A stretch of 64,000 bases of DNA, from contig NZ_JABXJG010000003.1 of NCBI RefSeq assembly GCF_013375535.1, forward strand, positions 496,001 to 560,000. The letters are read 5' to 3'. Positions within the stretch are counted from its first letter, which is position 1. The number at the start of each line of letters is the position of its first letter. The notes beneath the pieces are model-generated. The model saw only the letters and a program-made list of their open reading frames with translations, had not been told where the DNA came from and made no database searches. Positions 25,111 to 34,361 of the stretch are shown here, in pieces. The DNA comes from Sphingobium sp. 15-1 (GTDB lineage Bacteria; Pseudomonadota; Alphaproteobacteria; Sphingomonadales; Sphingomonadaceae). A program made the position numbers and the translations under genes.

Positions 25111-27251
25111 AGGCCAGCGTGGAGACCGAATCAACAAACCCTTCCGACGCAGAAACAAAGCTCCTTGTCGGGCACTTCGTCCGCCGACAAGGCACGTTCG
25201 GGACCGTGGCGGTGGTGGGTTGGCTGGGTGCCGAGGGCGTGCAGCTCATTCCCGACCCGAAGCGACTATTCCCCCGCGACGGACAGGTGGAAAGCCATGG
25301 CGTTGCTCAGCATACCGGGATCAATCCAGGCGACTGGGTCGAGTTCGACGTCGCGAAGAACCAGCGCCCGCGCGCTCCCGAATACAAGGTGATCCAGATC
25401 AGGCGCATGCCGCGCTATGCTGCGCTGCCGGAAGCGACCATGCAGCATTATAGCGTCCTGCTGACTCGGGAAGGCTGGAGCGGGGATTCGCGGCCTGGTC
25501 TCTGGGCATTCCGCATATCCGGCGACAAGATTCTGGTCGCCGAGATGGAGCTGGTCGGGAAGACGAAGCGGCTACGTGTGACGCGGGCGTCGGCCCGGGA
25601 TTTGAGATGCTACGATTATCAGGATGAGCGCGTTGTCCAGCTCTCGAACGGCAAGTCATCGGATTTTGTGTTCCTCATGCCCGAGGGGAATCCGCAGACT
25701 TCGTTCGATTGGTCGGACGAGGCAGATTTCATCGCGCGCGTGATCCGATCCCTCGCCGATGCGAACGATCCGCGCATTCCCGAGATCATTACCTGGCTCG
25801 ATCTTCATTATGAGGAGGGCATTGGGAAGATCTCGGCCTCTTCGGGCGATACCGGCCCTGCCCTCGAGGCGCTTCGTTCCGGTGCGCTCGCGGCCCGCCT
25901 CCGTGCGGATCGCGAGCTGATGAAGCAGTATCTCGACGCGGCGCTTGAGAATGAGGCGGTGCGCGAGGCGGTCGCCGCTTACGCGCGGGAGGGGCAGGGT
26001 GCTGAGTGGGACCGGTTGCGGGCCGAACTGGCGGAGGAGATCGCCGCCGAACGCACCGAGCTTCGCAACGCCCTCGACAATGAGATGCAGATCGAGCGCA
26101 AGGCAGGCGAAGCCCGGATCGAACAGCATCTCGCGCAGCATGAGGATCAGAGGCGCAAGGAGCAGGCTGCCCGGATCGAGAAGGCCGAGCTTGAGGCGAC
26201 CGCGCGCGTTGAAGCGCTGGATGCGGGTGTGACGGTTCGCCGCGAGGAGATTGAGCAGCAGATCGCGGAGCAGGGACGAATCATCGACGCTTCGAAGTCG
26301 GAGGCGGTCGCGGCCGAGGCAGCGCTTCAGCAGTTGCGCGACGAGACTGATGTCGCTCGCGGACGCCTTGATGAAGTGAGGACGGAAATTGACCGCCTGC
26401 TTGCGATCGCCGAGAAGCTCGAGCCCACCAACCGGCCGGCTGTCGGCACCGTAGTGGCCCGCGGTGGAGGAATCTCACGGGCCTTCCCGCAAAACCCGCT
26501 CGTCAATATTGCTGCGAAGGGCGACCTGATCTCGCGAAGCATTCTGCTGTCGGACGCCGGCAAAGCTCATCTTCGGGGTCTGCTGGTGATGTTCCTCGCT
26601 GGGGAGCTGCCGATCCTGACCGGAGATGGGGTCGGTGATCTCCTGCGCGTCGCGGAAGCCACGATCTGTCCGGGGCGGTGCGTCACGATCGAGGCGGATC
26701 CCACCCTGATCTCCCTGGACGATCTGTGGTCGCGACCCGGTTCCGGGATGCCTACGCTCTTCGCGTCGGCCGCTGAGGCCGCGAAGGATCACGGGGCGGT
26801 AATCGTCGTCATTAGGGGTATCGAACGTTCCGGAGCGCGCTTCTGGATGCCGTCGCTCGTCGATGCGCTGCGCTCGGGCGGGCTACCGCGCGGATTATTC
26901 GTGTGCTGCACCGTGAATGACGGCGAGCACGAGGAAGTTGATTTCGTTCCTGACGGAGCGCCGTGGTTCGAGATCTCCGATGTGCTTCGACCAGAGGCAT
27001 TCGCGGTCGCTGCAGCGATTCTCAGCAGTGCGCGTGTTGCCCAGGAGACACTTGATCCGGGTCCGATGCCCACGGATCTGTCCGGAGTAACCGCCATGGC
27101 GCTCGGGTTAGAGCAGCACCGAAGCCTAGAACTGATGATGCGGGCAGCCCGCCTGTTCGTAGAGGCGAAGTGCCTCTTGGGCGACGAGCAGGAAGCTGCC
27201 CGACTTGTCCTCAACATAGTGAGTCCGCTGGCGAGCCAGTCCGATCAATAG
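25107..27251 (+). CDS. druG: Druantia type II protein DruG
   Basis: A 714-residue protein starting within the druF stop (ATGA). Three parts are visible. Residues about 15-110 form a beta-rich, OB/cold-shock-like section (GTFGTVAVVGWL; INPGDWVEFDVAKNQRPRAP). Residues about 290-435 form a long charged coiled coil (repeated AEEIAAERTELRNALDNE and KEQAARIEKAELEAT patterns). The C-terminal domain resembles a P-loop ATPase in layout, but LPILTGDGVGDLLRVAE stands where a Walker A would be and GAVIVVIRGIERS where a Walker B would be, so ATP binding is doubtful. The name follows from the four-gene order. It could bridge DNA recognition and the DruE helicase, which is inference. Confidence 0.8.
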   Translation: MKASVETESTNPSDAETKLLVGHFVRRQGTFGTVAVVGWLGAEGVQLIPDPKRLFPRDGQVESHGVAQHTGINPGDWVEFDVAKNQRPRAPEYKVIQIRRMPRYAALPEATMQHYSVLLTREGWSGDSRPGLWAFRISGDKILVAEMELVGKTKRLRVTRASARDLRCYDYQDERVVQLSNGKSSDFVFLMPEGNPQTSFDWSDEADFIARVIRSLADANDPRIPEIITWLDLHYEEGIGKISASSGDTGPALEALRSGALAARLRADRELMKQYLDAALENEAVREAVAAYAREGQGAEWDRLRAELAEEIAAERTELRNALDNEMQIERKAGEARIEQHLAQHEDQRRKEQAARIEKAELEATARVEALDAGVTVRREEIEQQIAEQGRIIDASKSEAVAAEAALQQLRDETDVARGRLDEVRTEIDRLLAIAEKLEPTNRPAVGTVVARGGGISRAFPQNPLVNIAAKGDLISRSILLSDAGKAHLRGLLVMFLAGELPILTGDGVGDLLRVAEATICPGRCVTIEADPTLISLDDLWSRPGSGMPTLFASAAEAAKDHGAVIVVIRGIERSGARFWMPSLVDALRSGGLPRGLFVCCTVNDGEHEEVDFVPDGAPWFEISDVLRPEAFAVAAAILSSARVAQETLDPGPMPTDLSGVTAMALGLEQHRSLELMMRAARLFVEAKCLLGDEQEAARLVLNIVSPLASQSDQ

Positions 27252-27270
27252 GGAAAAACAGGGAAATACC

Positions 27271-30200
27271 ATGCTGGATCCGATCGGCGGCTTCAACCGC
27301 ATCCGCGACTTTTTCATATCCTACGTGGAGACGAGCTTCCGTATCGCTGATCAGGCGGTCACTGCCCAGCGCCGGCACCTCCTCGAGACGACAAACATCT
27401 TCGCTACGGCGTCGTTCGTCGAGCCGGTCCTCCGCTACAAGACTCACGACCTCAAGATCGACGAGATGGTCGGTGTCCCTGGCGGCCCCCTGCAAGGCCT
27501 TCCGCACGACGTCCAGGTTGCGTTCGCGGAATTGACCCTTTCTGGCCTGTTCGACGGCGACGACGCAACGGGCGAGGTCAAGCGTGCTGGACGCTACGCG
27601 CCATACAAGCACCAGATCGAGATGCTCCAGCGGGGCATTCAGCCCGGCAAGCCCGGCATCGTGACTTCTGGCACTGGCTCCGGCAAGACCGAGAGCTTCA
27701 TGCTTCCAATCATGGCTGCACTCTCGCGCGAGGCGGTGGGCTGGGCCAAGCCGACGTCGGGTTATCTGCAGTCGCCCTGGTGGCAGGCCCAGCGATCTCC
27801 TTGGAGCCCGCAACGTAACGGGGAACGGCGACCGGCTGCGGTCCGCGCCCTCGTGCTCTATCCTATGAACGCGCTCGTCGAGGACCAGATGGTCCGTCTG
27901 CGTCGGACGCTGGACTCCGATGCGGCGCGGGCAGTGATGGACGACCGGTTCGCGGGCAACCGGCTCTTCTTTGGCCAGTACACGTCGTCCACGCCGGTCA
28001 CCGGTTATGAGAGCCATCCGCGCATCGCCGGCGGGGATGTCGAGAAGAAGCGCCGCCAGCGTCGTCAGCGAGAGCTGCGGACGGCGATGAAGAAGGCGGA
28101 CCGCGAGCAGATCGATGCGCGCGCGCATGATGCTGCTGAGCTGAAGAAGGCGCAAGAGGAGGGCACGAAGGCCCCGGATTCGACCCGCTTCATCTTCCCT
28201 TCACTCGACGGGGGCGAAATGTTGTCGCGCTGGGACATGCAGGCGACGCCACCAGACCTCCTCGTCACCAACGCTTCAATGCTTGGTGCTATGCTGTCAC
28301 GCGAAGTCGAGGAACCGATCTTCGAGAAGACCCGGCAGTGGCTGCAGGACAACGACGACGCCTATTTCTACCTCGTCTTCGACGAGCTCCACTTGATCCG
28401 AGGATCCGCTGGCACCGAGGTGTCGTATCTCATCAAATCTTTGATCCAGCGTCTGGGCCTTGATCAACCAGCCCATCGCCACAAGCTGCGCATCCTTGCG
28501 TCCTCCGCGTCCCTTCCGATGGATGGAGAGCCCGGCGTCCAGTCCCGCCGCTATCTGCGCGACCTTTTCGCCCCGTTCGGAACCAGTCCGAAGCCCGGCG
28601 ATGCGGGTTCAATCGAAGAGGATTTCTGGTCGGATTGCGTGGTGAAGGGCGAAGCGGACCTGCCGTCATGGACGAGTGAAGCACTGCCCCCAGAGCCTTT
28701 TGTCCGTCTTTTGAAGGCGGCGCGACCAGCGGGCCGGGACTTCATCGCAAAGATCGCCAGGTCGGACGATCTTGATGCGGTGATTGCGGATGTTGCCGAT
28801 GTGCTCGGGGTGATCGCGACCGGTGACGACCGGATTGGGGCTGTAGCGGAGGCCGCAGCCACCGTGTTGACGAACGCGTGCCGAGAAGGCGACGGCGTCC
28901 GGGCAACGAGCATCGCCGAACTGGCCCAACGCCTCTTTGACGACGCAGCAGAGGCCGAGACCGCAGTCCAAGGGCTTATGCTCGCCCGCGCCTTACCCGA
29001 GAGTGGACAATGGCAGGCTCGGGTCGCTCAGGGGACGCCGTCCTTCAGGATCCACGCCTTCGTCCGGAACGTCGAGGGATTGTTCGGCGCGCCCACTGTC
29101 GTGGACGAGAAAGTTACGTTCACTGACTTGAGCGTCGAGCGTGGCCTATCACATGGCCAGCCGGCACCTGGCGAGGTCCGGGGACGCCGCCTCTTCGAGA
29201 TGCTCTACTGCGAGGCGTGCGGTGATTTGCTTCTGGGTGGGCAGCGCGGCCGGCGGGTCGGCACCGGATCGTCGACCGAACTGCTTCCCTCGACTGCGGA
29301 GCTGGAGAACCTGCCGGAGCGGGCGGCGTCGGAATATTACGACCGGATGTCGTTCGACCAGTTCGCCGTCTTCTGGCCGAGCCGCCGCCCTCCGATCACT
29401 GACGGCAGGAACTGGGATTCTTGGGAGGCCGCACACCTAGACCCGGGATCCGGCGTGGTCGCGCTCGGCGAGGACGTGCCGGACGGGCGTATCGCAGGAC
29501 GGCTGTACTTCCAATCCACATCGGTGAACTCGAACGGCTATCGTACCGCGCAACCGTTCTGCTGTCCGAACTGTGGCACCGACTATTCGAATAGGCCCTC
29601 GTCATCGCGATCGCGATCGCCAATCCGTGCGTTCCGCACCGGTGTCAGCAAGGCTTCGCAGCTTGTCGCGACCGAGTTGTTCGAACTCCTTCACGCGGTC
29701 GGTGCGGAAGCCAAGAGTATAGTGTTCTCCGACAGCCGCCAGGATGCCGCCAATCAATCGCTCGAGATCGAGCGGCTCCACCTACGGGATCTTCGACGCG
29801 AAATACTCGTGACCGTTGCCCGCGATTACATCCAGCGAGCTAAGGACGCGAAGGTCGATACGAAGGAGGCTTTGGATAAGGCGAACGAGCTCTACGAGAT
29901 TGGATCGGAGGAATGGGCGAAGGCGGTCAACGCCATCGCCCAGCAGGCGCATGATCCGCAGATGTCGCTTGAGGCGCGAAAGGTCCAGATCAGCAGGCTG
30001 TTCGATTACAAGGATGCAACCGAAGGTGTCGGTGCCCTGATCGCGGAATATGTAAATCTCGGTATCCACCCGTTCGACGAGGTGGGCCTCAAGCCATACA
30101 AGAAGCGTCCGTGGTTCGAGGCGTTCGAGAAATCTGGCGATCTCGTTAAGTATGCTTCGTGGCTTGAAGACAATGAGCAGCAGCAGCTCGGTATCTATAT

Positions 30201-33096
30201 CCGTGATCAGCTGATGGAACTGGTGGACGACGTAATCTTCGCGAACACGTTCTTTGCACTTGAGGAGACGGGATTGGCGTATCCTTCGATCAGCCGGACT
30301 GAGGGGGCGGAGATCGACCGATGGGATGCCTGGCTCCGCGTCTTCGCGAGCGCGACGCGCGTCCAGGAGAACAAGTTCTTCGACAAGAGTCCGAAAACCG
30401 AGTGGGATCAGGCGAGTAAGATCAGGCCCTCCAGTCGGGTCTTCAAGTTCGCGGACGCCATAGACGGCGATACGCAGGCTCATCTGCGTGAAGTGTTGGA
30501 TGCATTGAACAAGCACGGCCACGTGAACGGCGTCGTCCGCGTGGGCAAGATCTTCCTGCGCATCGCGGCCGCTGGTGATCCGTTCTGGCGGTGCCAGTCG
30601 TGCGAGCGCGTTCACCTCCACAAAGGTGTGGGTCAGTGCACCCGCTGCTATGCTTATTTGCCTCTTGAACCGACCGGAAACGTCGAAGAACTGTGGGAGA
30701 CGAACTTCCTCGGTAGGCGCATCGTCCGCGGTCAGGAGGACGATGTCGCCCGTTTCCGCCTACGATGTGAGGAACTGACCGGGCAGACGGATGACTTCTC
30801 CGACCGCCTTCGCAAGTTCAAGAGTATCTTCGTCGACAAACTCGGCGAGGTCGCGAGACTCGCTCGCGAGATCGACATGCTCTCGGTAACGACGACGATG
30901 GAGGTAGGAATCGACATCGGCTCCCTTCAAACCGTTTATCAGGCAAACATGCCGCCACAGCGATTTAATTATCAGCAGCGAGTAGGCCGAGCGGGGCGTC
31001 GCGGCCAAGCATTTTCCTTCGTCATCACCTTCTGTCGCGGTCGCAGTCATGACGCGTACTATTTCGCGCATCCGGCTGCGATCACGGGTGACCCACCGCC
31101 GCCGCCGTTCCTGGCGACTGGTCACAATCCGATTCCGCAGCGATTGCTCACCAAGGTGTGGCTGCGCTCTGCGTTTCAGCGTGTGCGCGAGGAGATCGTG
31201 AATGAGGGCGCGACCTATCCGGGTGACCTGCTAGTGCCCCCCGATGTGCACGGAGAATACGTGCCGACCGACGAGTTCTATGACGATCCGCAAAACATCG
31301 ACTGGCGCAAGCGGCTGATCGCTGCGCTCGAGGCGACGATCGATATACGCGACGCCTATATCGATGCCGCGTGCATCGACCCTGTTCAGCGTGAGCAGTT
31401 GCGCGCGGACACATCAGTGGAGAAGCTGATCGCACGGATTGACAAGCTGAAGGCTGACAAACCCGTCAATCCGCAGGGGCTCGCCCAGTTCCTTGCTGAA
31501 CGGGGCCTCCTCCCGATGTATGGGATGCCTACCCGCGTGAAACAGCTATATTTGGGCGTTCGCGCGGACTCCGAGGACAAGAACCCGGACTATTCTTGGT
31601 CCACGATGGACCGTGACCTTGACACGGCTGTCTTCGAGTTCGCACCCGGCGCGGTTCTTACGAAGGACAAGCAGCGGCACAAGGTGATCGGTTTTAGCGG
31701 TACTTTATCGCCGCCAGAACGTCGCGGTGCCGATGTCATCATTCAAAGCCTGTCCCGCTGGGGCGAGTCCGAACATCAGGTCGCGCTATGCCCGACTTGC
31801 GGATCCGCGCGCTACAGCATGGGAACGCCGCAAAGCGCTTGCGAATGCGAGGACTGTGGCAGCGACATCGAGCCCGAGCAGTTTCAGGACTACATCACTC
31901 CGGCAGCGTTCCGGACTGATTTCAAGGCGGCCGACACCGACCTGGACACGGTTGGCCGGATGGCCGTCCGGACCGTCGCCACGGTTCTTCATGCGGGAGA
32001 GAAGGCGTTGGCGGGAAACCTCAGCATTCGTCGCGGTGCCGGTGTCACGATCATGCAACTGAATGACGGCGCGGACGACGATCTGGGCCAGCCAAGCCGC
32101 TTTTCTGTAAGGGAAGCCGAGGATAGCTATGTCCGCATCCCGCGGTCGGCACCGACGGTACTGCCGAACGACCAGGCGATCGAGACGTCCGAGCTGGCGG
32201 CACCTTCGAGCCGCTGGACGGAGAAGCCGGGCACTGATCGCACCTTCGGCCTGATCGCCAAGAAGGAGACCGACGCGCTATACCTCGAACTCATGGAGTT
32301 CGATGACCGGCTGACGCTTAATTATGTAGCCCGCAAGGGGGCGTTCGATCATTTGCCGACGAGGTCGGCGGCGATCAGCGCTACGCAGATACTGGTTCAG
32401 AAGGCAGCGCTCGATCTCGACGTCTCTTCGGATGAGTTCGAGGCCCTCGAACCGCGTCTGCGCAAGGGAAGGCCGATGCTCCAGATCGCGGATTCACTCA
32501 TAAACGGCTCCGGATTGTGCCGCCGGCTCGGCGATGACCGCAGTGATGGAACGCCACATATTGTGCATCTAATTGGAGAGATTCTGAAGGATGAAGCCAA
32601 GTGGCCGCTAATTGATTTCCTGCGATCCGAAGGTGACGACGATCACGCCGCGCGTTGCCAGAGCTCGTGCTATCGCTGCATTCAGCGGTATGGCAACCGC
32701 TCCTACCATGGGCTCCTCGATTGGCGACTGGGGCTAGCATATCTGCGAGCGCTTGTAACGCCCGGCTATTCTGCCGGCCTGGATACCAAGGACCAGGATT
32801 TTCCGGAGACCCGCGGTTGGCACGATCGGGCGTTCGCGTTGGCGAAGGCCATTGCGGGGATGCGACCCGACTCGCTCATCGCCGAGATCAATGTGCCGTC
32901 GAAGCTGCCGTCTCTCAGAGAAAGACGTGCAGATGGGGATATCTTCCTGATCGTCCATCCGCTTTGGCGCACGGATGGGGCTTTCGGAAGGAATTTGAGC
33001 GGCGGCGCTGACGTAACGTTTCTCGACACGTTTAATCTTGAGCGACGCCCGCTTAGAGCGATCGAGTTGGCGCAAGCGAGGACGGCGCAGCCATGA
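27271..33096 (+). CDS. druE: Druantia signature helicase DruE (DUF1998 C-terminus)
   Basis: A 1941-residue SF2 helicase, the size expected for DruE. Motor motifs are YAPYKHQIEMLQRG (Q-like), TSGTGSGKTESF (Walker A, about residue 130-140), LYPMNALVEDQM (Ia), LVFDELHLIRG (Walker B DELH, about 368), SSASLP (III), TTTMEVGIDIGSL (V) and QQRVGRAGRRG (VI, about 1240). Cysteine pairs suggest zinc ribbons: CEACG (about 647), CCPNCG (764), CQSCE plus CTRCY (1108-1125), CPTCG plus CEDCG (1507-1530). The end has the DUF1998 signature CQSSCYRCIQRYGN...LLDWRLGLAYL near 1797. It starts 19 bp after druG with an AGGGAAA ribosome site. DruE defines Druantia defence systems. Its stop is 3 bp from the stop of the convergent HNH gene. 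Confidence 0.93.
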   Translation: MLDPIGGFNRIRDFFISYVETSFRIADQAVTAQRRHLLETTNIFATASFVEPVLRYKTHDLKIDEMVGVPGGPLQGLPHDVQVAFAELTLSGLFDGDDATGEVKRAGRYAPYKHQIEMLQRGIQPGKPGIVTSGTGSGKTESFMLPIMAALSREAVGWAKPTSGYLQSPWWQAQRSPWSPQRNGERRPAAVRALVLYPMNALVEDQMVRLRRTLDSDAARAVMDDRFAGNRLFFGQYTSSTPVTGYESHPRIAGGDVEKKRRQRRQRELRTAMKKADREQIDARAHDAAELKKAQEEGTKAPDSTRFIFPSLDGGEMLSRWDMQATPPDLLVTNASMLGAMLSREVEEPIFEKTRQWLQDNDDAYFYLVFDELHLIRGSAGTEVSYLIKSLIQRLGLDQPAHRHKLRILASSASLPMDGEPGVQSRRYLRDLFAPFGTSPKPGDAGSIEEDFWSDCVVKGEADLPSWTSEALPPEPFVRLLKAARPAGRDFIAKIARSDDLDAVIADVADVLGVIATGDDRIGAVAEAAATVLTNACREGDGVRATSIAELAQRLFDDAAEAETAVQGLMLARALPESGQWQARVAQGTPSFRIHAFVRNVEGLFGAPTVVDEKVTFTDLSVERGLSHGQPAPGEVRGRRLFEMLYCEACGDLLLGGQRGRRVGTGSSTELLPSTAELENLPERAASEYYDRMSFDQFAVFWPSRRPPITDGRNWDSWEAAHLDPGSGVVALGEDVPDGRIAGRLYFQSTSVNSNGYRTAQPFCCPNCGTDYSNRPSSSRSRSPIRAFRTGVSKASQLVATELFELLHAVGAEAKSIVFSDSRQDAANQSLEIERLHLRDLRREILVTVARDYIQRAKDAKVDTKEALDKANELYEIGSEEWAKAVNAIAQQAHDPQMSLEARKVQISRLFDYKDATEGVGALIAEYVNLGIHPFDEVGLKPYKKRPWFEAFEKSGDLVKYASWLEDNEQQQLGIYIRDQLMELVDDVIFANTFFALEETGLAYPSISRTEGAEIDRWDAWLRVFASATRVQENKFFDKSPKTEWDQASKIRPSSRVFKFADAIDGDTQAHLREVLDALNKHGHVNGVVRVGKIFLRIAAAGDPFWRCQSCERVHLHKGVGQCTRCYAYLPLEPTGNVEELWETNFLGRRIVRGQEDDVARFRLRCEELTGQTDDFSDRLRKFKSIFVDKLGEVARLAREIDMLSVTTTMEVGIDIGSLQTVYQANMPPQRFNYQQRVGRAGRRGQAFSFVITFCRGRSHDAYYFAHPAAITGDPPPPPFLATGHNPIPQRLLTKVWLRSAFQRVREEIVNEGATYPGDLLVPPDVHGEYVPTDEFYDDPQNIDWRKRLIAALEATIDIRDAYIDAACIDPVQREQLRADTSVEKLIARIDKLKADKPVNPQGLAQFLAERGLLPMYGMPTRVKQLYLGVRADSEDKNPDYSWSTMDRDLDTAVFEFAPGAVLTKDKQRHKVIGFSGTLSPPERRGADVIIQSLSRWGESEHQVALCPTCGSARYSMGTPQSACECEDCGSDIEPEQFQDYITPAAFRTDFKAADTDLDTVGRMAVRTVATVLHAGEKALAGNLSIRRGAGVTIMQLNDGADDDLGQPSRFSVREAEDSYVRIPRSAPTVLPNDQAIETSELAAPSSRWTEKPGTDRTFGLIAKKETDALYLELMEFDDRLTLNYVARKGAFDHLPTRSAAISATQILVQKAALDLDVSSDEFEALEPRLRKGRPMLQIADSLINGSGLCRRLGDDRSDGTPHIVHLIGEILKDEAKWPLIDFLRSEGDDDHAARCQSSCYRCIQRYGNRSYHGLLDWRLGLAYLRALVTPGYSAGLDTKDQDFPETRGWHDRAFALAKAIAGMRPDSLIAEINVPSKLPSLRERRADGDIFLIVHPLWRTDGAFGRNLSGGADVTFLDTFNLERRPLRAIELAQARTAQP

Positions 33097-33099
33097 ACG

Positions 33100-34068
33100 C
33101 TACGGGATGAACACGCTCGTGCGATGATGATGAAGGTAGGCCCGGCTGTCGTCACCTAGGGGACGTGGCGACGGTCGCTGCACGTGGTGCATGCCCAACT
33201 TGTCGGCATCCGCGTTGGTTAGTTGCGAAGAGAATAACGCTCGTCCGTCGTCCTCGAAACCGAGGAGTCCGCGATCGAACAGGAAATCGGCATGAGGTGC
33301 CATCATCAGGCCATTAGCCCCGTCTAGCCGTTCGGCAACCGTCGCGCACGCACGCCACGGCTTGATGTGGCTGGCTATGAGAAGGTTCGGTTTGTCGACT
33401 CCGGTGATTCGACAGACCGGCTCGATGTCGAGCACCCGCTTCCGGAAAATGCCTTGGCCACGCCGAGCCCTGACGAGTTGTTCCCGGATCGTCTGGTCCA
33501 ACGAAGCGTCATGCTGAATGCCGCGCTCGACGATGTCATCGAGCCGGGTTGCGAAGTCGGCAACCGTGAGATCGGTCTTAGAGATCAGCGCCGCTGCGGG
33601 CAGATGCGCTGCTTCCAGGATGAGGTCTACGACCGCCTCATCAACCTCGGCGAGATAAGCTTTCTGATTGCCGTTGCCCGTGGTTGGCTGGATGGGTGAG
33701 TGCCTCGCAGGCAGAAGCGGAGATAGTCGAGACAATATTTCCTTTGGACGTACCGCCAACTGGCCGTCGAGCCAATCAACTGGCAGTAGCCATCCGGACG
33801 AGTTCCAATAGGCACCGATAGAACCGAATTCCTCTGGTTTCGGAGCGCTGATGGCGAAGTCGGCAACAATGCCCACCCGCCCGACCCGGCCCTCTGCATA
33901 CGAAAGCACCACATCGCCAGGAGAGGTTCGACGCATGTTGTCGTAGAATCTACTTCGTGAACCATTCGCCTCGGTCACCGGGGACCATAGGTAGCCACCC
34001 ATCACCTCTTGGCGCATCGTCTGCGCATGGTTGACCCACCAGTATCGCACTGCTGTATTGTGACACAT
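33100..34068 (-). CDS. EVE-HNH modification-dependent endonuclease (putative type IV restriction)
   Basis: A 322-residue protein with two modules. The N-terminal part is an EVE (PUA-like) domain: RYWWVNHAQTMRQEVMGGYLWSP, RFYDNMRRTSPGDVVLSY, GRVGIVADF. It would bind a modified base in a hydrophobic pocket. The C-terminal part is an HNH nuclease: VCRITGVDKPNLLIASHIKPW, ERLDGANGLMMAPHADFLFDRGLLGF, with the metal/catalytic His in SHIKPW and the Asn and His in the GANGLMMAPH segment. EVE-HNH fusions are known to cut 5-methyl or 5-hydroxymethylcytosine-containing DNA. It lies convergent with druE with a 3-bp gap, so it is transcribed separately. How it tolerates DruM methylation is discussed as a finding. 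Confidence 0.85.
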   Translation of the reverse strand: MCHNTAVRYWWVNHAQTMRQEVMGGYLWSPVTEANGSRSRFYDNMRRTSPGDVVLSYAEGRVGRVGIVADFAISAPKPEEFGSIGAYWNSSGWLLPVDWLDGQLAVRPKEILSRLSPLLPARHSPIQPTTGNGNQKAYLAEVDEAVVDLILEAAHLPAAALISKTDLTVADFATRLDDIVERGIQHDASLDQTIREQLVRARRGQGIFRKRVLDIEPVCRITGVDKPNLLIASHIKPWRACATVAERLDGANGLMMAPHADFLFDRGLLGFEDDGRALFSSQLTNADADKLGMHHVQRPSPRPLGDDSRAYLHHHRTSVFIP

Positions 34069-34361
34069 CGCCAGCCGAATTAAACTGAAATCGTTTCGAG
34101 GTCAGGGGCGCTCATTCATGTCATTCCAGCGCCGAAGTGAGTGGGCGGATTGCTAAAAAGAAGCGTCGGTCGATGAGAATGGTTAAACGCAATGGGACCG
34201 GTTTAGTAGAGTAGCACGATCTTTATCACCGAGAAGAAGTTGGGATTGGACAGCAGGTGGTGTATGGGCAAGAAAATTTGGTGACGAAAATCTCGCTATC
34301 CTATTGACAACGCTACGAACGCAATGGAATGCCCTGGCGCGACGGGCTAAGGGGGGATTCA

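Noticed and set aside
29782..30621. 279-residue minus-strand frame inside druE
   Set aside because: It is antisense to the helicase and has no family resemblance.
21380..33096. Assignment of the methylase-helicase cluster to DISARM or to the Dpd system
   Set aside because: DISARM would need a separate drmB (DUF1998) and a phospholipase D gene, and Dpd would need a TGT-like dpdA and queuosine-type genes. Here one 1941-residue helicase carries DUF1998 and none of those are present.
34304..34332. Sigma-70 promoter before the OLD gene
   Set aside because: TTGACA at 34304-34309 is a perfect -35, but the hexamer at proper spacing (GAATGC) is a poor -10, so it is not reported as a feature.
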